Source: Gammaproteobacteria bacterium (GTDB lineage: Bacteria > Pseudomonadota > Gammaproteobacteria > Steroidobacterales > GCA-2729495). Taken from it: DNA of 64,000 bases. The notes beneath the pieces were generated by a model. That model saw only the letters and a program-made list of their open reading frames with translations. It searched no databases and had not been told where the DNA came from. Shown piece by piece: positions 1 through 8,413 of the stretch. The DNA lies in assembly GCA_015709695.1 (NCBI GenBank), contig CP054183.1:2530992-2594991 (forward strand), in the 5' to 3' direction. Within the stretch, counting starts at the first letter, position 1, and each line of letters starts with the position of its first letter. Made by a program: the position numbers and the translations under genes.

Positions 1-790
1 AGCCGAGCAGCACGAAGCCCCAGGCGCCGTTGCGATGGAAGAAGTCCGCGAACGGGCCGACCACGGCGGAGGCGAACCAGGCCCGCAGCCGCCGGGCTGG
101 CGGCTGCCCCGCGGCAGCGCTGCTGCCGGCAGTACTGCCGTCGACACCGGGCCCGCGCGGCGGTTCCTCGATGATGAACACCGTCACCACGCCCACCAGC
201 ATCAGCGCCGCCATGGCGTGGTAGGCCGCCGGCCAGGACATGAAGTCGGCGATGAACAGCGCGCCCGCCCCCGCCGCCAGCATCGCCAGCCGGTAGCCGA
301 ACTGGTAGGCCGCGGCCATGGCGCCCTGCAGGCGCTGCGCCACCGCCTCGATGCGCCAGGCATCGATGGCGATGTCCTGCGTCGCCGAGCAGAACGCCAC
401 CGCCACCGACAGCCAGGCGACCCGCAGCAGGTCGCCGGCGGGATCCACGCCGGCGAGGCCCATGAGCGCCACCGCCACGCCGGCCTGCGCCAGCAGCATC
501 CAGCTGCGCCGCCGGCCCAGCCAGGCGCCGATGCCCGGCAGCGGAATGCGGTCCACCAGCGGCGCCCAGAGGAACTTCAGCGAGTAGGTCATGCCGACCC
601 AGGCGAACATGCCGATGCTGGACTTCTGCACCCCGGCCGTGGCCAGCCAGGCCGAGAGCGTGGCGAACACCAGCGGGAACGGCAGCCCGGCGGAGAAGCC
701 GAGGAACAGCATCGCCAGCACGCGGCGGTGCAGGTAGACGCCGAGCCCGGAGCGCGGGGCCTCGTCCCCGGCCGCGGGTTCAGCCGGCAT
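1..790 (-). CDS. AmpG-like MFS permease, C-terminus beyond the window
   Basis: Reading the minus strand from an ATG at 790 gives an open frame that runs off the window edge, so about 263 N-terminal residues are visible. After a short polar N-terminus come hydrophobic segments typical of the Major Facilitator Superfamily. The motif FLGFSAGLPFPLVFATLSAW is characteristic of AmpG, the inner-membrane permease for anhydromuropeptides in peptidoglycan recycling; a later segment contains FCSATQDIAIDAWRIE, also typical of the family. The start overlaps the 3' end of the exonuclease III gene by 11 bp, so the two are probably co-transcribed. A low-complexity linker (about residues 205-225) precedes the cut. 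The substrate is inferred from the family; some AmpG paralogues have other cargo. Confidence 0.85.
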   Translation of the reverse strand, partial: MPAEPAAGDEAPRSGLGVYLHRRVLAMLFLGFSAGLPFPLVFATLSAWLATAGVQKSSIGMFAWVGMTYSLKFLWAPLVDRIPLPGIGAWLGRRRSWMLLAQAGVAVALMGLAGVDPAGDLLRVAWLSVAVAFCSATQDIAIDAWRIEAVAQRLQGAMAAAYQFGYRLAMLAAGAGALFIADFMSWPAAYHAMAALMLVGVVTVFIIEEPPRGPGVDGSTAGSSAAAGQPPARRLRAWFASAVVGPFADFFHRNGAWGFVLLG

Positions 791-1556
791 CCAGGCGGTA
801 ATCCATGATGAGCGGCGCGTGGTCGGAGAAGCGCTTGCGCTTGTAGATGCCGGCATCGCCGACCTTCGCGGCGATCTCCGGCGAGACGATCTGGTAATCG
901 ATGCGCCAGCCGACGTTCTTCGCCCAGGCCTGGCCGCGGTTGGACCACCAGGTGTACTGCTCCGGCCGGTCGTCGACGACACGGAAGGCATCCCGCAGGC
1001 CGACATCGCCCAGCACCTCGTCCATCCAGGCGCGCTCCTCGGGCAGGAAGCCGGAGTTCTTCTGGTTGCCACGCCAGTTCTTCAGGTCGATCTCGCGGTG
1101 GGCGATGTTCCAGTCGCCGCAGATGACATAGCGCCGGCCATCGGCGCGGATGCGGCGCAGGTGCGCCATGAAGGCCGTCATGAAGCGGAACTTCGATTCC
1201 TGGCGGTGCGCGCCGGCGGAACCCGAAGGCACGTAGAGCGAGACGATGCTCAGGTCACCGAAGCGGACCTCGAGGTAGCGGCCCTCGTGGTCGAACTCCG
1301 GCGTGCCGAAGCCGCGCACCAGGCCGTCGGGATGCTCGCGGGTGAGCAGTGCCACGCCCGAGTAGCCCTTCTTCACCGCCGGCTCGTAATACGAGTAGAA
1401 GGACTTCGAGGTGAATGGCGGTTCGGCCAGGTGTTCCGGCCCCGCCTTGATCTCCTGCAGGCAGATGACGTCCGCGCGCTGCCGCGGCAGCCATTCGAAC
1501 AGGCCCTTGCGGGCCGCCGAGCGGATGCCGTTGACGTTCAGGGTGATGATGCGCAT
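780..1556 (-). CDS. xth: Exonuclease III (AP endonuclease, ExoA/XthA family)
   Basis: A 258-residue cytoplasmic base-excision-repair nuclease that cuts 5' of abasic sites and degrades one strand of duplex DNA from the 3' end. It begins MRIITLNVNGIRSA with the conserved Asn7, has the metal-binding Glu in CLQEIKAG (about residue 35), the Asp/Asn pair in GDWNIAH, and the terminal catalytic His in RFSDHAPL. Its length and order match the endonuclease/exonuclease/phosphatase fold without extensions. An upstream in-frame extension exists, but the ATG at 1556 starts exactly where family members start. It is divergent from pyrE with a 70-bp shared intergenic region, and an AmpG-like gene follows with overlap. 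Confidence 0.95.
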   Translation of the reverse strand: MRIITLNVNGIRSAARKGLFEWLPRQRADVICLQEIKAGPEHLAEPPFTSKSFYSYYEPAVKKGYSGVALLTREHPDGLVRGFGTPEFDHEGRYLEVRFGDLSIVSLYVPSGSAGAHRQESKFRFMTAFMAHLRRIRADGRRYVICGDWNIAHREIDLKNWRGNQKNSGFLPEERAWMDEVLGDVGLRDAFRVVDDRPEQYTWWSNRGQAWAKNVGWRIDYQIVSPEIAAKVGDAGIYKRKRFSDHAPLIMDYRLDAG

Positions 1557-1626
1557 GCCGTGATCGCGATGCCGCCCGCCATGCGATACTCTACCAGAAG
1601 GCGCCGCGGGCGCCGGGGATCGCCGC

Positions 1627-2274
1627 ATGCGCGCGTACAAGACGGAATTCATCGAGCTGGCGCTGGAGATCGGCGCGCTGCGCTTCGGCCAGTTCAAGCT
1701 CAAGTCGGGGCGCATCAGCCCGTACTTCTTCAACTCCGGCGTGTTCAACACCGGTTACGCGGTCGCCAAGCTCGGCCGCTACTACGCCGCCGCCGCCGCC
1801 GACTCCGGCATCGACTACGACCTGCTGTTCGGCCCCGCCTACAAGGGCATCCCGCTGGTTGCCCTGACTGCCGCCGCGCTCGCCGAGCACCAGGGCCTGG
1901 ACCGGCCCTTCTGCTTCAACCGCAAGGAGATCAAGGACCACGGCGAGGGCGGGCTCATCGTCGGCGCGCCGATGGGTGGCCGCGTGCTGATCGTCGACGA
2001 CGTCATCACCGCGGGCACCGCCATCCGCGAATCGGTGGAGGTGATCCGTGCCGCCGGCGGCGAGCCGGCCGGGGTGCTGATCGCCCTGGACCGCCAGGAG
2101 CGGGGCACGGGCGCGACATCCGCGGTGCAGGAGGTCGAGGCGAACTACGGGGTGAAGGTCGCCAGCATCATCGGCCTGGATGACCTCGTGGCCCACCTCG
2201 AGGGCAGCGTCGAGTTCGGCCAGCACCTGACGCTGGTGGCCGATTACCGCCAGCGCTACGGCGTGCGGGGCTGA
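1627..2274 (+). CDS. pyrE: Orotate phosphoribosyltransferase
   Basis: A 215-residue enzyme that joins orotate to PRPP to form OMP in the fifth step of UMP synthesis. The N-terminus has the PyrE pattern [20 protein letters not shown] (substrate contact), the middle has [15 protein letters not shown] (flexible catalytic loop), and [13 protein letters not shown] is the PRPP-binding loop. The length equals the gamma-proteobacterial enzyme. The next enzyme of the pathway, PyrF, lies about 47 kb away in this window. No pyrE attenuator hairpin with a U-tract is visible in the short leader. Confidence 0.97.
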   Translation: MRAYKTEFIELALEIGALRFGQFKLKSGRISPYFFNSGVFNTGYAVAKLGRYYAAAAADSGIDYDLLFGPAYKGIPLVALTAAALAEHQGLDRPFCFNRKEIKDHGEGGLIVGAPMGGRVLIVDDVITAGTAIRESVEVIRAAGGEPAGVLIALDRQERGTGATSAVQEVEANYGVKVASIIGLDDLVAHLEGSVEFGQHLTLVADYRQRYGVRG

Positions 2275-2363
2275 TTCCGGAACTGCGTCACTGTTCCGCG
2301 GCGGCGGCTGGCGGGATAATCTGTCAAGTCCCGGGCGGGGGTGCCCGGTTTGGGCGCACAGTC

Positions 2364-3059
2364 ATGAACCGTACTGCAGGCAGCCTCGCGGCTGCGGCTC
2401 TCGCACTCCTGCTTCCCGTGGCCGGCATGCAGGCCGCCACGCCTCCGGCAGCGAAGCACACGACGTCCAGGTCCGCCAGCGAGGCAAAGACCTATCGCTG
2501 GGTGGACAAGGACGGCGTGGTGCACTTCGGCGACAGCGTGCCCCCCGAATACGCCAGCAGCCAGAAGCAGGTATTGAACGACTACGGGGTACCGGTCGCC
2601 ACCGAGAGCGGCCTGAAGACGGCCGAACAGGTCGCGGCGGAGAAAGCCGCCGCGAAGAAGGCGGCCGAGGAACGCCAGAAGGCCATCCTCGCCTCGCGCC
2701 GTGACCAGGTGCTGCTCGACACCTACCTCTCGGTGGACGAGATCGAGGCACTGCGCGACCGGCGCATCGAGCTGATCGATACCCAGATCAAGGTGACCGA
2801 GAACTACCTGCAGGGCCTGCGCGACATCCTGCAGAAGCTGCAGGCCGAGGCCGCCGGCTTCAAGCCCTACAGCCCCGATCCGCAGGCACCACCCATCGAC
2901 CAGCGGCTGGCGAAGGAACTCTCGAACACCATGGACTCCATCATGCTGTACGAGAAAAACCTGGCCGACACCCGCAACCGCAAGGCCGACGTCCTCGGCC
3001 AGTTCACCGCCGACATCACCCGCTTCAAGGAACTGAAGGCCGCGGCACCCCAGGAGTGA
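2364..3059 (+). CDS. Exported DUF4124-domain protein with coiled coil
   Basis: A 231-residue protein of unknown function. Residues 1-24 form a signal peptide ending near AGMQAA. Residues 42-75 contain the DUF4124 core YRWVDKDGVVHFGDSVPPEY, a short beta-rich domain common in proteobacterial periplasmic proteins. Residues 90-220 are charged and helical (AEKAAAKKAAEERQKA and later heptad-like stretches), suggesting a coiled coil. It stands alone between pyrE and the convergent dut. The 42-bp gap to dut is a very GC-rich inverted repeat without a T-tract, which may separate the convergent transcripts. Confidence 0.8.
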   Translation: MNRTAGSLAAAALALLLPVAGMQAATPPAAKHTTSRSASEAKTYRWVDKDGVVHFGDSVPPEYASSQKQVLNDYGVPVATESGLKTAEQVAAEKAAAKKAAEERQKAILASRRDQVLLDTYLSVDEIEALRDRRIELIDTQIKVTENYLQGLRDILQKLQAEAAGFKPYSPDPQAPPIDQRLAKELSNTMDSIMLYEKNLADTRNRKADVLGQFTADITRFKELKAAAPQE

Positions 3060-3101
3060 TCTGCCGCCGCCGGCCGCATCCGGCCGGGCCGCGGCGCGGC
3101 G

Positions 3102-3566
3102 TCAACGCTGGCCGGTATGGCCGAAGCCGCCCGCACCGCGCTCGCTGGCGGTGAACTCCGCAACGACCTCGAACTCCGCCTGCACCACCGGCACGAACAC
3201 CATCTGTGCCAGGCGCGCGCCCGGCTCGATGATGAAGGCCGTGGCGCCGCGGTTCCACACCGAGACCATGATCTGGCCCTGGTAGTCCGAGTCGATCAGC
3301 CCGACCAGGTTGCCGAGCACGATGCCATGCTTGTGGCCGAGACCCGAGCGCGGCAGGATCAGCGCCGCGAGGCCGGGGTCCGCCATGTGCACGGCGATCC
3401 CCGTGGGCACCAGCGTCGTCGCGCCGGGCTCGAGCAGCAGGTTCTCCGTCACGCAGGCGCGCAGGTCGATGCCGGCGGAGCCGGTCGTGGCGTAGTCGGG
3501 CAGCGGGAAATCCATGCCGATGCGCGGGTCGATGACCCGCAGCTGGATCTTCGGGCCCGGGCTCAC
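3102..3566 (-). CDS. dut: dUTP diphosphatase
   Basis: A 154-residue trimeric dUTPase that hydrolyses dUTP to dUMP and PPi, keeping uracil out of DNA and feeding dTMP synthesis. All five motifs are present, including [14 protein letters not shown] (motif I), [12 protein letters not shown] (II), [11 protein letters not shown] (III), the phosphate-binding [13 protein letters not shown] (IV) and the C-terminal flap [12 protein letters not shown] (V). The start is assigned to a GTG at 3566 that overlaps the coaBC stop as GTGA. It restores the usual N-terminus [12 protein letters not shown], which is lost if the internal ATG is used. The coaBC-dut coupling is conserved in gammaproteobacteria. Confidence 0.95.
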   Translation of the reverse strand: MSPGPKIQLRVIDPRIGMDFPLPDYATTGSAGIDLRACVTENLLLEPGATTLVPTGIAVHMADPGLAALILPRSGLGHKHGIVLGNLVGLIDSDYQGQIMVSVWNRGATAFIIEPGARLAQMVFVPVVQAEFEVVAEFTASERGAGGFGHTGQR

Positions 3567-4807
3567 GACAGCCTGGGACGACGGATGGGCGTGACACCGC
3601 CCGCGGCACCGGGCAGGCGCTGCGCGATGCTGGCGATGATGCGCCGTGCCAGCTCCGCCTTCGAGGTCTGGGCGATTTCCTCGCGTCCGCCGGGCCAGAG
3701 CAATACGGCGCTGTTGTCGTCGCGATCGAAGCCGAGCTGGCTGCCGACGAGGTTGGCGACGATCATGTCCAGGCCCTTGCGCCGCAGCTTGTCCAGCGCG
3801 TGTTCCTCGAGCTTCTCGGTCTCGGCGGCGAAACCGACGGTGAAGGGGCGGTCCTGCGCCAGGGCCGCGACGGCGGCCAGCACGTCGGCGCACTTCACCA
3901 TGTGCAGGTCCAGGGTCTCGGTCTTCTTCTTGATCTTCTGCGCGGCGGACTGCGCCGGGCGATAGTCGGAGACCGCGGCAGCGCCGATGTAGATGTCGAC
4001 CTGCGCGGCCCGCGACAGCGTTGCCTCGTGCATCTCGGCAGCGGACTCGACGTCGACACGCTCGACACCCGGCGGCGTGGGCAGCTGCACCGGCCCGGCA
4101 ACCAGCGTCACCCGGGCGCCCGCCTCGGCCGCGGCCTGGGCCACCGCGAAGCCCATCTTGCCGGAGCTGCGGTTGCTGACGAAACGCACGGGATCGATGG
4201 GCTCGCGCGTCGGGCCTGCCGTCACCAGCACCCGCCGGCCCGCGAGCGCCCCGCCCGCCATGCCCGCCAGTGCGGCCAGCGCCGCGACGATGTCCGCCGG
4301 CTCGCTCATGCGGCCCGGGCCGCTCTCGCCGCAGGCCTGCGCACCCTCGGCCGGACCGACGAAGCGCAGGCCACGCGCCGCGAGCAACGTGCGATTGGCG
4401 CGCGTCGCCGCATGGGCCCACATGGCGTGGTTCATGGCGGGCGCCAGCAGCACGGGCGCGGTGGTCGCCAGGCACAGCGTGGTCAGCAGGTCGGGGGCGA
4501 GGCCGGCGGCCAGTTGCGCCATGAGGTGAGCGGTGGCCGGGGCGATGACCACGAAATCCGCCCAGCGGGCCAGCTCGATGTGGCCCATGGCGGCCTCCGC
4601 CTGCGCATCCCAGAGATCGCCGCGCACCGGCTGGCCGGACACGGCCTGGAACACCGTCGGCGACACCATGCGTGCCGCGCTGTGGGTCAGTACCACCTGC
4701 ACCTCGGCGCCCTGGTCGCGCAGTCGGCGCACCAGGTCCGGGCTCTTGTAGGCGGCTATGCCGCCCGAGACGCCCAGCAGGATCTTCTTGCCGGTCAGCA
4801 AAGCCAT
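3563..4807 (-). CDS. coaBC: Bifunctional phosphopantothenoylcysteine decarboxylase/synthetase
   Basis: A 414-residue flavoprotein for two steps of coenzyme A synthesis: CTP-dependent coupling of cysteine to 4'-phosphopantothenate, then FMN-dependent decarboxylation. The N-terminal CoaC half shows [11 protein letters not shown], the catalytic His in [19 protein letters not shown] and the active-site Cys in [10 protein letters not shown]. The CoaB half begins about residue 185 with [16 protein letters not shown] and [11 protein letters not shown] (nucleotide binding) and carries the conserved KIKKK lysine cluster. The ATG at 4807 begins [13 protein letters not shown], as in relatives. It is divergent from radC and overlaps dut at its 3' end. 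Confidence 0.97.
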   Translation of the reverse strand: MALLTGKKILLGVSGGIAAYKSPDLVRRLRDQGAEVQVVLTHSAARMVSPTVFQAVSGQPVRGDLWDAQAEAAMGHIELARWADFVVIAPATAHLMAQLAAGLAPDLLTTLCLATTAPVLLAPAMNHAMWAHAATRANRTLLAARGLRFVGPAEGAQACGESGPGRMSEPADIVAALAALAGMAGGALAGRRVLVTAGPTREPIDPVRFVSNRSSGKMGFAVAQAAAEAGARVTLVAGPVQLPTPPGVERVDVESAAEMHEATLSRAAQVDIYIGAAAVSDYRPAQSAAQKIKKKTETLDLHMVKCADVLAAVAALAQDRPFTVGFAAETEKLEEHALDKLRRKGLDMIVANLVGSQLGFDRDDNSAVLLWPGGREEIAQTSKAELARRIIASIAQRLPGAAGGVTPIRRPRLS

Positions 4808-4913
4808 GCAGCAAGCGTACAAGAATCGCCCTGCCAGGTGGATCGCTTTGTGCCTGCTGCGGGCAGTTTCGTGACTTGGGTCGCGCCGTCGGCAGGCCCG
4901 AGAATGGCTGACA

Positions 4914-5597
4914 ATGGAAACGCGCTCCATCAAGGACTGGCCGCCCGGCGAGCGGCCCCGCGAACGCCTGAGCGGCGCCGGGCCGACCCAGCTCTCGGAT
5001 GCCGAGCTGCTGGCGGTCATGCTGGGCCGCGGGGTTCGCGGCACCTCGGCGGTCGATCTGGCACGCAGCCTGCTCGCCACCTTCGGCGGCATCCGCGGGG
5101 TGCTCAATGCCAGCCTGGACGACCTGCAGGCCCTGCACGGCGTCGGGCCGGGCAAGGCGGCGGCCCTCGTGGCGGCGCGCGAGTGCTGCTGCCGCTACCT
5201 GCAGGAAAAGCTGGCGCCGGGCCGCGCCATCCGCTCGCCGGCGGACAGCCGCGAGTTCCTGCTGGCGCGCCTGCGGGACCGCCCGCACGAGGTGTTTTGC
5301 TGCCTGTTCCTCGACAATCGCCACCGGGTCCTGGCATTTGAGGAACTTTTCCAGGGGACCATCGACAACACCACGGTGTATCCCCGGGAGGTCGTGCGCC
5401 AGGTACTGCGCCGGAATGCCGCGGCGGTGATCCTGGCCCACAACCACCCCTCCGGCGTGGCCGAGCCGAGCGAGGCAGACCAGCTGATCACCAGGCGGAT
5501 CCGCGGGGCACTGGAGCTGATCGACGTCCGCCTGCTCGACCACTTCGTCATCGGCGACGGGGTGTGCACCTCGCTTGCCGGGCGGGGCATGCTCTAG
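4914..5597 (+). CDS. radC: RadC-family JAB/MPN metalloprotein
   Basis: A 227-residue protein. The N-terminal third is a helix-hairpin-helix region ([14 protein letters not shown], then [12 protein letters not shown]). The C-terminal domain carries the JAB metal site [14 protein letters not shown]. RadC is no longer considered a proven repair protein; its JAB fold implies a metal-dependent hydrolase of unknown substrate. The gene sits in its conserved place between coaBC (divergent) and rpmB. Just after the stop is a perfect 8-bp inverted repeat (5597-5604 with 5614-5621) without a T-run, followed by the rpmB promoter. Confidence 0.93.
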   Translation: METRSIKDWPPGERPRERLSGAGPTQLSDAELLAVMLGRGVRGTSAVDLARSLLATFGGIRGVLNASLDDLQALHGVGPGKAAALVAARECCCRYLQEKLAPGRAIRSPADSREFLLARLRDRPHEVFCCLFLDNRHRVLAFEELFQGTIDNTTVYPREVVRQVLRRNAAAVILAHNHPSGVAEPSEADQLITRRIRGALELIDVRLLDHFVIGDGVCTSLAGRGML

Positions 5598-5624
5598 CCG
5601 GGCCTCAGGCTGCGGCCCGGCCGG

Positions 5625-5653
5625 TTGCCTAAATGACGGCCGGCTGGTTTAAT
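5625..5653 (+). promoter_or_regulatory. Sigma-70-type promoter for rpmB-rpmG
   Basis: TTGCCT (5625-5630) and TTTAAT (5648-5653) are separated by 17 bp, a good vegetative promoter. The -10 box lies in the loop of an 8-bp perfect inverted repeat (5638-5645 with 5654-5661). The predicted leader before the rpmB ATG is about 50 nt. Confidence 0.65.
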
Positions 5654-5710
5654 AGCCGGCCTTTCGCCACGAGCTGGCGATTCAACCACCTGATTCGACA
5701 GAGGTTCGTC

Positions 5711-5947
5711 ATGTCGCGCGTCTGCCAGGTCACCGGCAAGCGGCCGTCCTACGGGAACACCGTTTCCCACGCCAACAACAAGAGCCGGCGCCGCTGGCTG
5801 CCGAACCTCCACACGCACCGCTTCTGGCTGGAGAGCGAGAAGCGCTTCGTGCGCCTGCGCGTCTCCACCCGCGGGCTGCGCACCATCGACAAGGTCGGGC
5901 TCGAGAAGGTCGTTGCCGACCTGCGTGCCCGCGGCGAGAAGGTCTGA
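5711..5947 (+). CDS. rpmB: 50S ribosomal protein L28
   Basis: A 78-residue basic ribosomal protein of the large subunit. It starts [12 protein letters not shown] and contains [15 protein letters not shown] and the C-terminal [14 protein letters not shown] block, matching L28 end to end. The open frame extends further upstream, but the ATG at 5711 gives the exact family N-terminus and lies downstream of the promoter. It is followed 11 bp later by rpmG, the usual two-gene operon. Confidence 0.98.
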   Translation: MSRVCQVTGKRPSYGNTVSHANNKSRRRWLPNLHTHRFWLESEKRFVRLRVSTRGLRTIDKVGLEKVVADLRARGEKV

Positions 5948-5958
5948 GGGCAGCAGCC

Positions 5959-6123
5959 ATGGCAAGCAAGCGCGACAAGATCAAGCTCGTGTCCACCGCC
6001 GACACCGGCCATTACTACACCACCACCAAGAACAAGCGGCTGCATCCGGACAAGATGGAGGTCAACAAGTTCGACCCCGTGGTCCGCAAGTACGTGAAGT
6101 ACAAGGAAGCCAAGATCAAGTAG
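5959..6123 (+). CDS. rpmG: 50S ribosomal protein L33
   Basis: A 54-residue ribosomal protein reading [17 protein letters not shown] through to [10 protein letters not shown]. It has [12 protein letters not shown] and [10 protein letters not shown], the classic gammaproteobacterial L33. It lacks the two CxxC pairs of the zinc-binding form, so it is the C-minus type. The reading frame is too short for most length cut-offs but is unmistakable. A strong terminator follows within one base of the stop codon. Confidence 0.97.
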   Translation: MASKRDKIKLVSTADTGHYYTTTKNKRLHPDKMEVNKFDPVVRKYVKYKEAKIK

Positions 6124-6153
6124 AAAAAAAACCGCCGGAAGGCGGTTTTTTTT
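6124..6153. terminator. Bidirectional intrinsic terminator
   Basis: The stem ACCGCC / GGCGGT with a GGAA loop is extended by seven A's on the left and a T-run on the right. It works in both directions, ending rpmB-rpmG on the plus strand and the desaturase gene on the minus strand. Confidence 0.9.
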
Positions 6154-6174
6154 CGTCGGCCGACGGCGGCTGCC

Positions 6175-7374
6175 TCAGGCCGGCAGCGGTTGCGGCTGCG
6201 GGATGTACTCCCGCAGGCGTGCCGAGAACTCCTCCAGCACGGCGATGCCGCTCGCCTCGGCCCGCACGCACCACTCGCGCAGCTCGGTCACCAGCCGCTC
6301 GTTGGAAACATTGGCCTGCTGCCACACGCGCATGAGCTGCCGGCGGTGCTCGTCCACCGCGTGCAGCATCGGGCTGGTCGCCAGGATGCGGGCCAGGCGC
6401 TGGCGCGCGGCTTCATCCATCAGCCCCGGCCAGCGGGTCAGCAGCTGCCCGGCCGAGCGCAGCAGCACATCGCCACGTCGCGCGCGACGCTCCATGCGCA
6501 GTACCGGCATCACCACGCGGCGGCTGTAGTCACGCAGCACGTGCATGCGGTTCTGCATGACGGCACGCAGTGTCTCCAGGTCCACCGGTCGGGGCGCGGC
6601 CGCGAAGTGCGGCACCGGTGCCAGGCGACCGACGCGGCACAGGCCCAGCGCCGACAGCATGCGGATGTAGAACCAGCCGATGTCGAACTCCCCGGGCCGC
6701 AGCGCGAACCGCGCCGAGGTGGGAAACGCGTGGTGATTGTTGTGCAGCTCCTCGCCGCCGATCAGCACCCCCACCGGCACCAGGTTGGTGGAGGCATCCT
6801 CGGTCTCGAAGTTGCGGTAGCCGATGGCATGGCCAACGCCATTGATGACGCCGGCCGCGAAGAACGGCATGGCCACCATCTGCACGGCGAACAGGGTGAT
6901 GCCGCCGGCACCGAACAGCAGCACGTCGATCGCCAGCATCAGCCAGACGCCGACGAGACCGTGGCGATAGACATTGCGCTCCAGCCAGTCGTCCGGGCAG
7001 CCGCGACCGTACTTCTCCAGCGTCTCCGCGTTGGCTGCCTCGACGCGATAGACCTCCGCGCCGCGCAGCAGGATGGTGCGCAGCCCGTGCACCACCGGGC
7101 TGTGGGGATCGTCCCGGGTCTCGCAGAAGGCGTGGTGCTTGCGGTGCACCGCCACCCATTCGCGTGTCACCATGCCCGAGGTCAGCCAGATCCACAGGCG
7201 GAAGAAATGACGGATGGCGGGATGCAGGTCGATGGCGCGATGGGCCTGGTCGCGGTGCAGGTAGAGCGTGACCGCCGCCATCGACACGTGGACGGCCACG
7301 AAGGCCACGGCCACCTTCGCCCAGAAGCCCAGGCCGAGCACTCCATCCACATGATCTGCAAGGAATTGCATCAT
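6175..7374 (-). CDS. Membrane acyl-CoA/fatty-acid delta-9-type desaturase
   Basis: A 399-residue integral-membrane di-iron desaturase that inserts a double bond into acyl chains using O2 and electrons from a redox partner. The three histidine boxes are present: HRDQAH, HRKHH and HNNHH, spaced as in stearoyl-CoA-type bacterial DesA/DesB enzymes. Hydrophobic segments flank the boxes, and the last 150 residues are a soluble, Arg-rich helical tail. The start could be 7410, 7374 or 7371; the ATG at 7374 gives a short N-terminus before the first membrane segment as in homologues. It is inserted between rpmG and mutM, which are neighbours in many relatives. Substrate and regiospecificity are inferred. 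Confidence 0.88.
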   Translation of the reverse strand: MMQFLADHVDGVLGLGFWAKVAVAFVAVHVSMAAVTLYLHRDQAHRAIDLHPAIRHFFRLWIWLTSGMVTREWVAVHRKHHAFCETRDDPHSPVVHGLRTILLRGAEVYRVEAANAETLEKYGRGCPDDWLERNVYRHGLVGVWLMLAIDVLLFGAGGITLFAVQMVAMPFFAAGVINGVGHAIGYRNFETEDASTNLVPVGVLIGGEELHNNHHAFPTSARFALRPGEFDIGWFYIRMLSALGLCRVGRLAPVPHFAAAPRPVDLETLRAVMQNRMHVLRDYSRRVVMPVLRMERRARRGDVLLRSAGQLLTRWPGLMDEAARQRLARILATSPMLHAVDEHRRQLMRVWQQANVSNERLVTELREWCVRAEASGIAVLEEFSARLREYIPQPQPLPA

Positions 7375-7513
7375 CCCCGTCGCCCATCCATGGTGTTGGC
7401 TGCGGGCCACTATAGCGGATGCCCGCCGGGCCCACCAAGGGACCAGTCACGATCCCGGCCCAGGGCAACCACCACTTGCCGCAACGCTTCGCGCCCTGCG
7501 CCGAAGCCATCGC

Positions 7514-8413
7514 GTGCCTGAACTGCCCGAGGTCGAGACCACGCGGCGCGGCATCGCGCCCTGGATGGAGGGCCGGCGCATCCGCGAGCTGGTGGTGCGC
7601 GAGCGCCGCCTGCGCTGGCCGATCCCGCCAGGGCTCGGCGCCCGGCTGGCCGGCTCGCGCGTGCGACAGGTCGGTCGGCGCGGCAAGTACCTGCTGCTGG
7701 AAACCTCGCGGGGCACGGCGCTGCTGCACCTCGGGATGTCGGGCAGCCTGCGCGTGCTGGAAAGCGACCAGGCGCCCGGCAGGCACGACCATTTCGACAT
7801 CGTCCTCGATCGCGGCCAGCGCATCCGCTTCCACGATCCCCGCCGCTTCGGCTCGCTGCTCTGGGCGGGGAGCGAGCCGCTGGCGCATCCGCTGCTCGCG
7901 CATCTCGGGCCTGAGCCGCTGGAACCGGGCTTCAGCGGTGCCTGGCTGCGGGACCGGGCACGCGGCAGGCGCCTGGCCATCAAGCCGTTCATCATGAACG
8001 CCGCGATCGTCGTCGGCATCGGCAACATCTATGCGAGCGAGGCGCTGTTCCGCGCCGGCCTGCATCCCTGCCGCGCGGCGGGGCGCATCCCGCTCGCGGA
8101 CATGGAGCGCCTCGCCGCCGCCGTGCGCGAGGTACTCGGCGAAGCCGTGGCGCTTGGCGGCACCACGCTGCGCGACTTCCACGGCAGCAGCGGCGAGCCC
8201 GGCTACTTCGCGCAGGCGCTGCGGGTCTATGACCGCACCGGCCAGCCCTGTGGCACCTGCGGCACGCCGATCCGCCAGCTCACGCAGGGACAGCGCTCGA
8301 CGTTCTACTGCCCGGGCTGCCAGCCGCGCGGCGGCCTCAGTACACCAGGGCCTCGCCCTCGCGGCGCGGGTCGCTCGCGGCCTGCACCTTCCCGGTCACG
8401 TAGTCCCAGGTGA
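7514..8413 (+). CDS. mutM: Formamidopyrimidine-DNA glycosylase
   Basis: A 299-residue bifunctional glycosylase/AP-lyase that removes 8-oxoguanine and FaPy lesions. A GTG start at 7514 is followed by PELPEVETTRRG, giving the catalytic N-terminal Pro and Glu after Met removal. The conserved Lys is in RRGKYLLLE, the helix-two-turn-helix region is GIGNIYASEALFRAGLHP, and the C-terminal zinc finger is CGTCGTP...FYCPGC. Fpg proteins normally end just after this finger (about 270 residues). Here the frame continues about 25 Arg/Pro-rich residues and overlaps the 3' end of the convergent ggt gene by 77 bp, suggesting loss of the original stop codon. Confidence 0.95.
   Translation: MPELPEVETTRRGIAPWMEGRRIRELVVRERRLRWPIPPGLGARLAGSRVRQVGRRGKYLLLETSRGTALLHLGMSGSLRVLESDQAPGRHDHFDIVLDRGQRIRFHDPRRFGSLLWAGSEPLAHPLLAHLGPEPLEPGFSGAWLRDRARGRRLAIKPFIMNAAIVVGIGNIYASEALFRAGLHPCRAAGRIPLADMERLAAAVREVLGEAVALGGTTLRDFHGSSGEPGYFAQALRVYDRTGQPCGTCGTPIRQLTQGQRSTFYCPGCQPRGGLSTPGPRPRGAGRSRPAPSRSRSPR

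Noticed and set aside
3800-5341. A long plus-strand frame across coaBC and radC
   Set aside because: It runs antisense to coaBC and out of frame through radC; the translation has no recognisable fold and no ribosome site.
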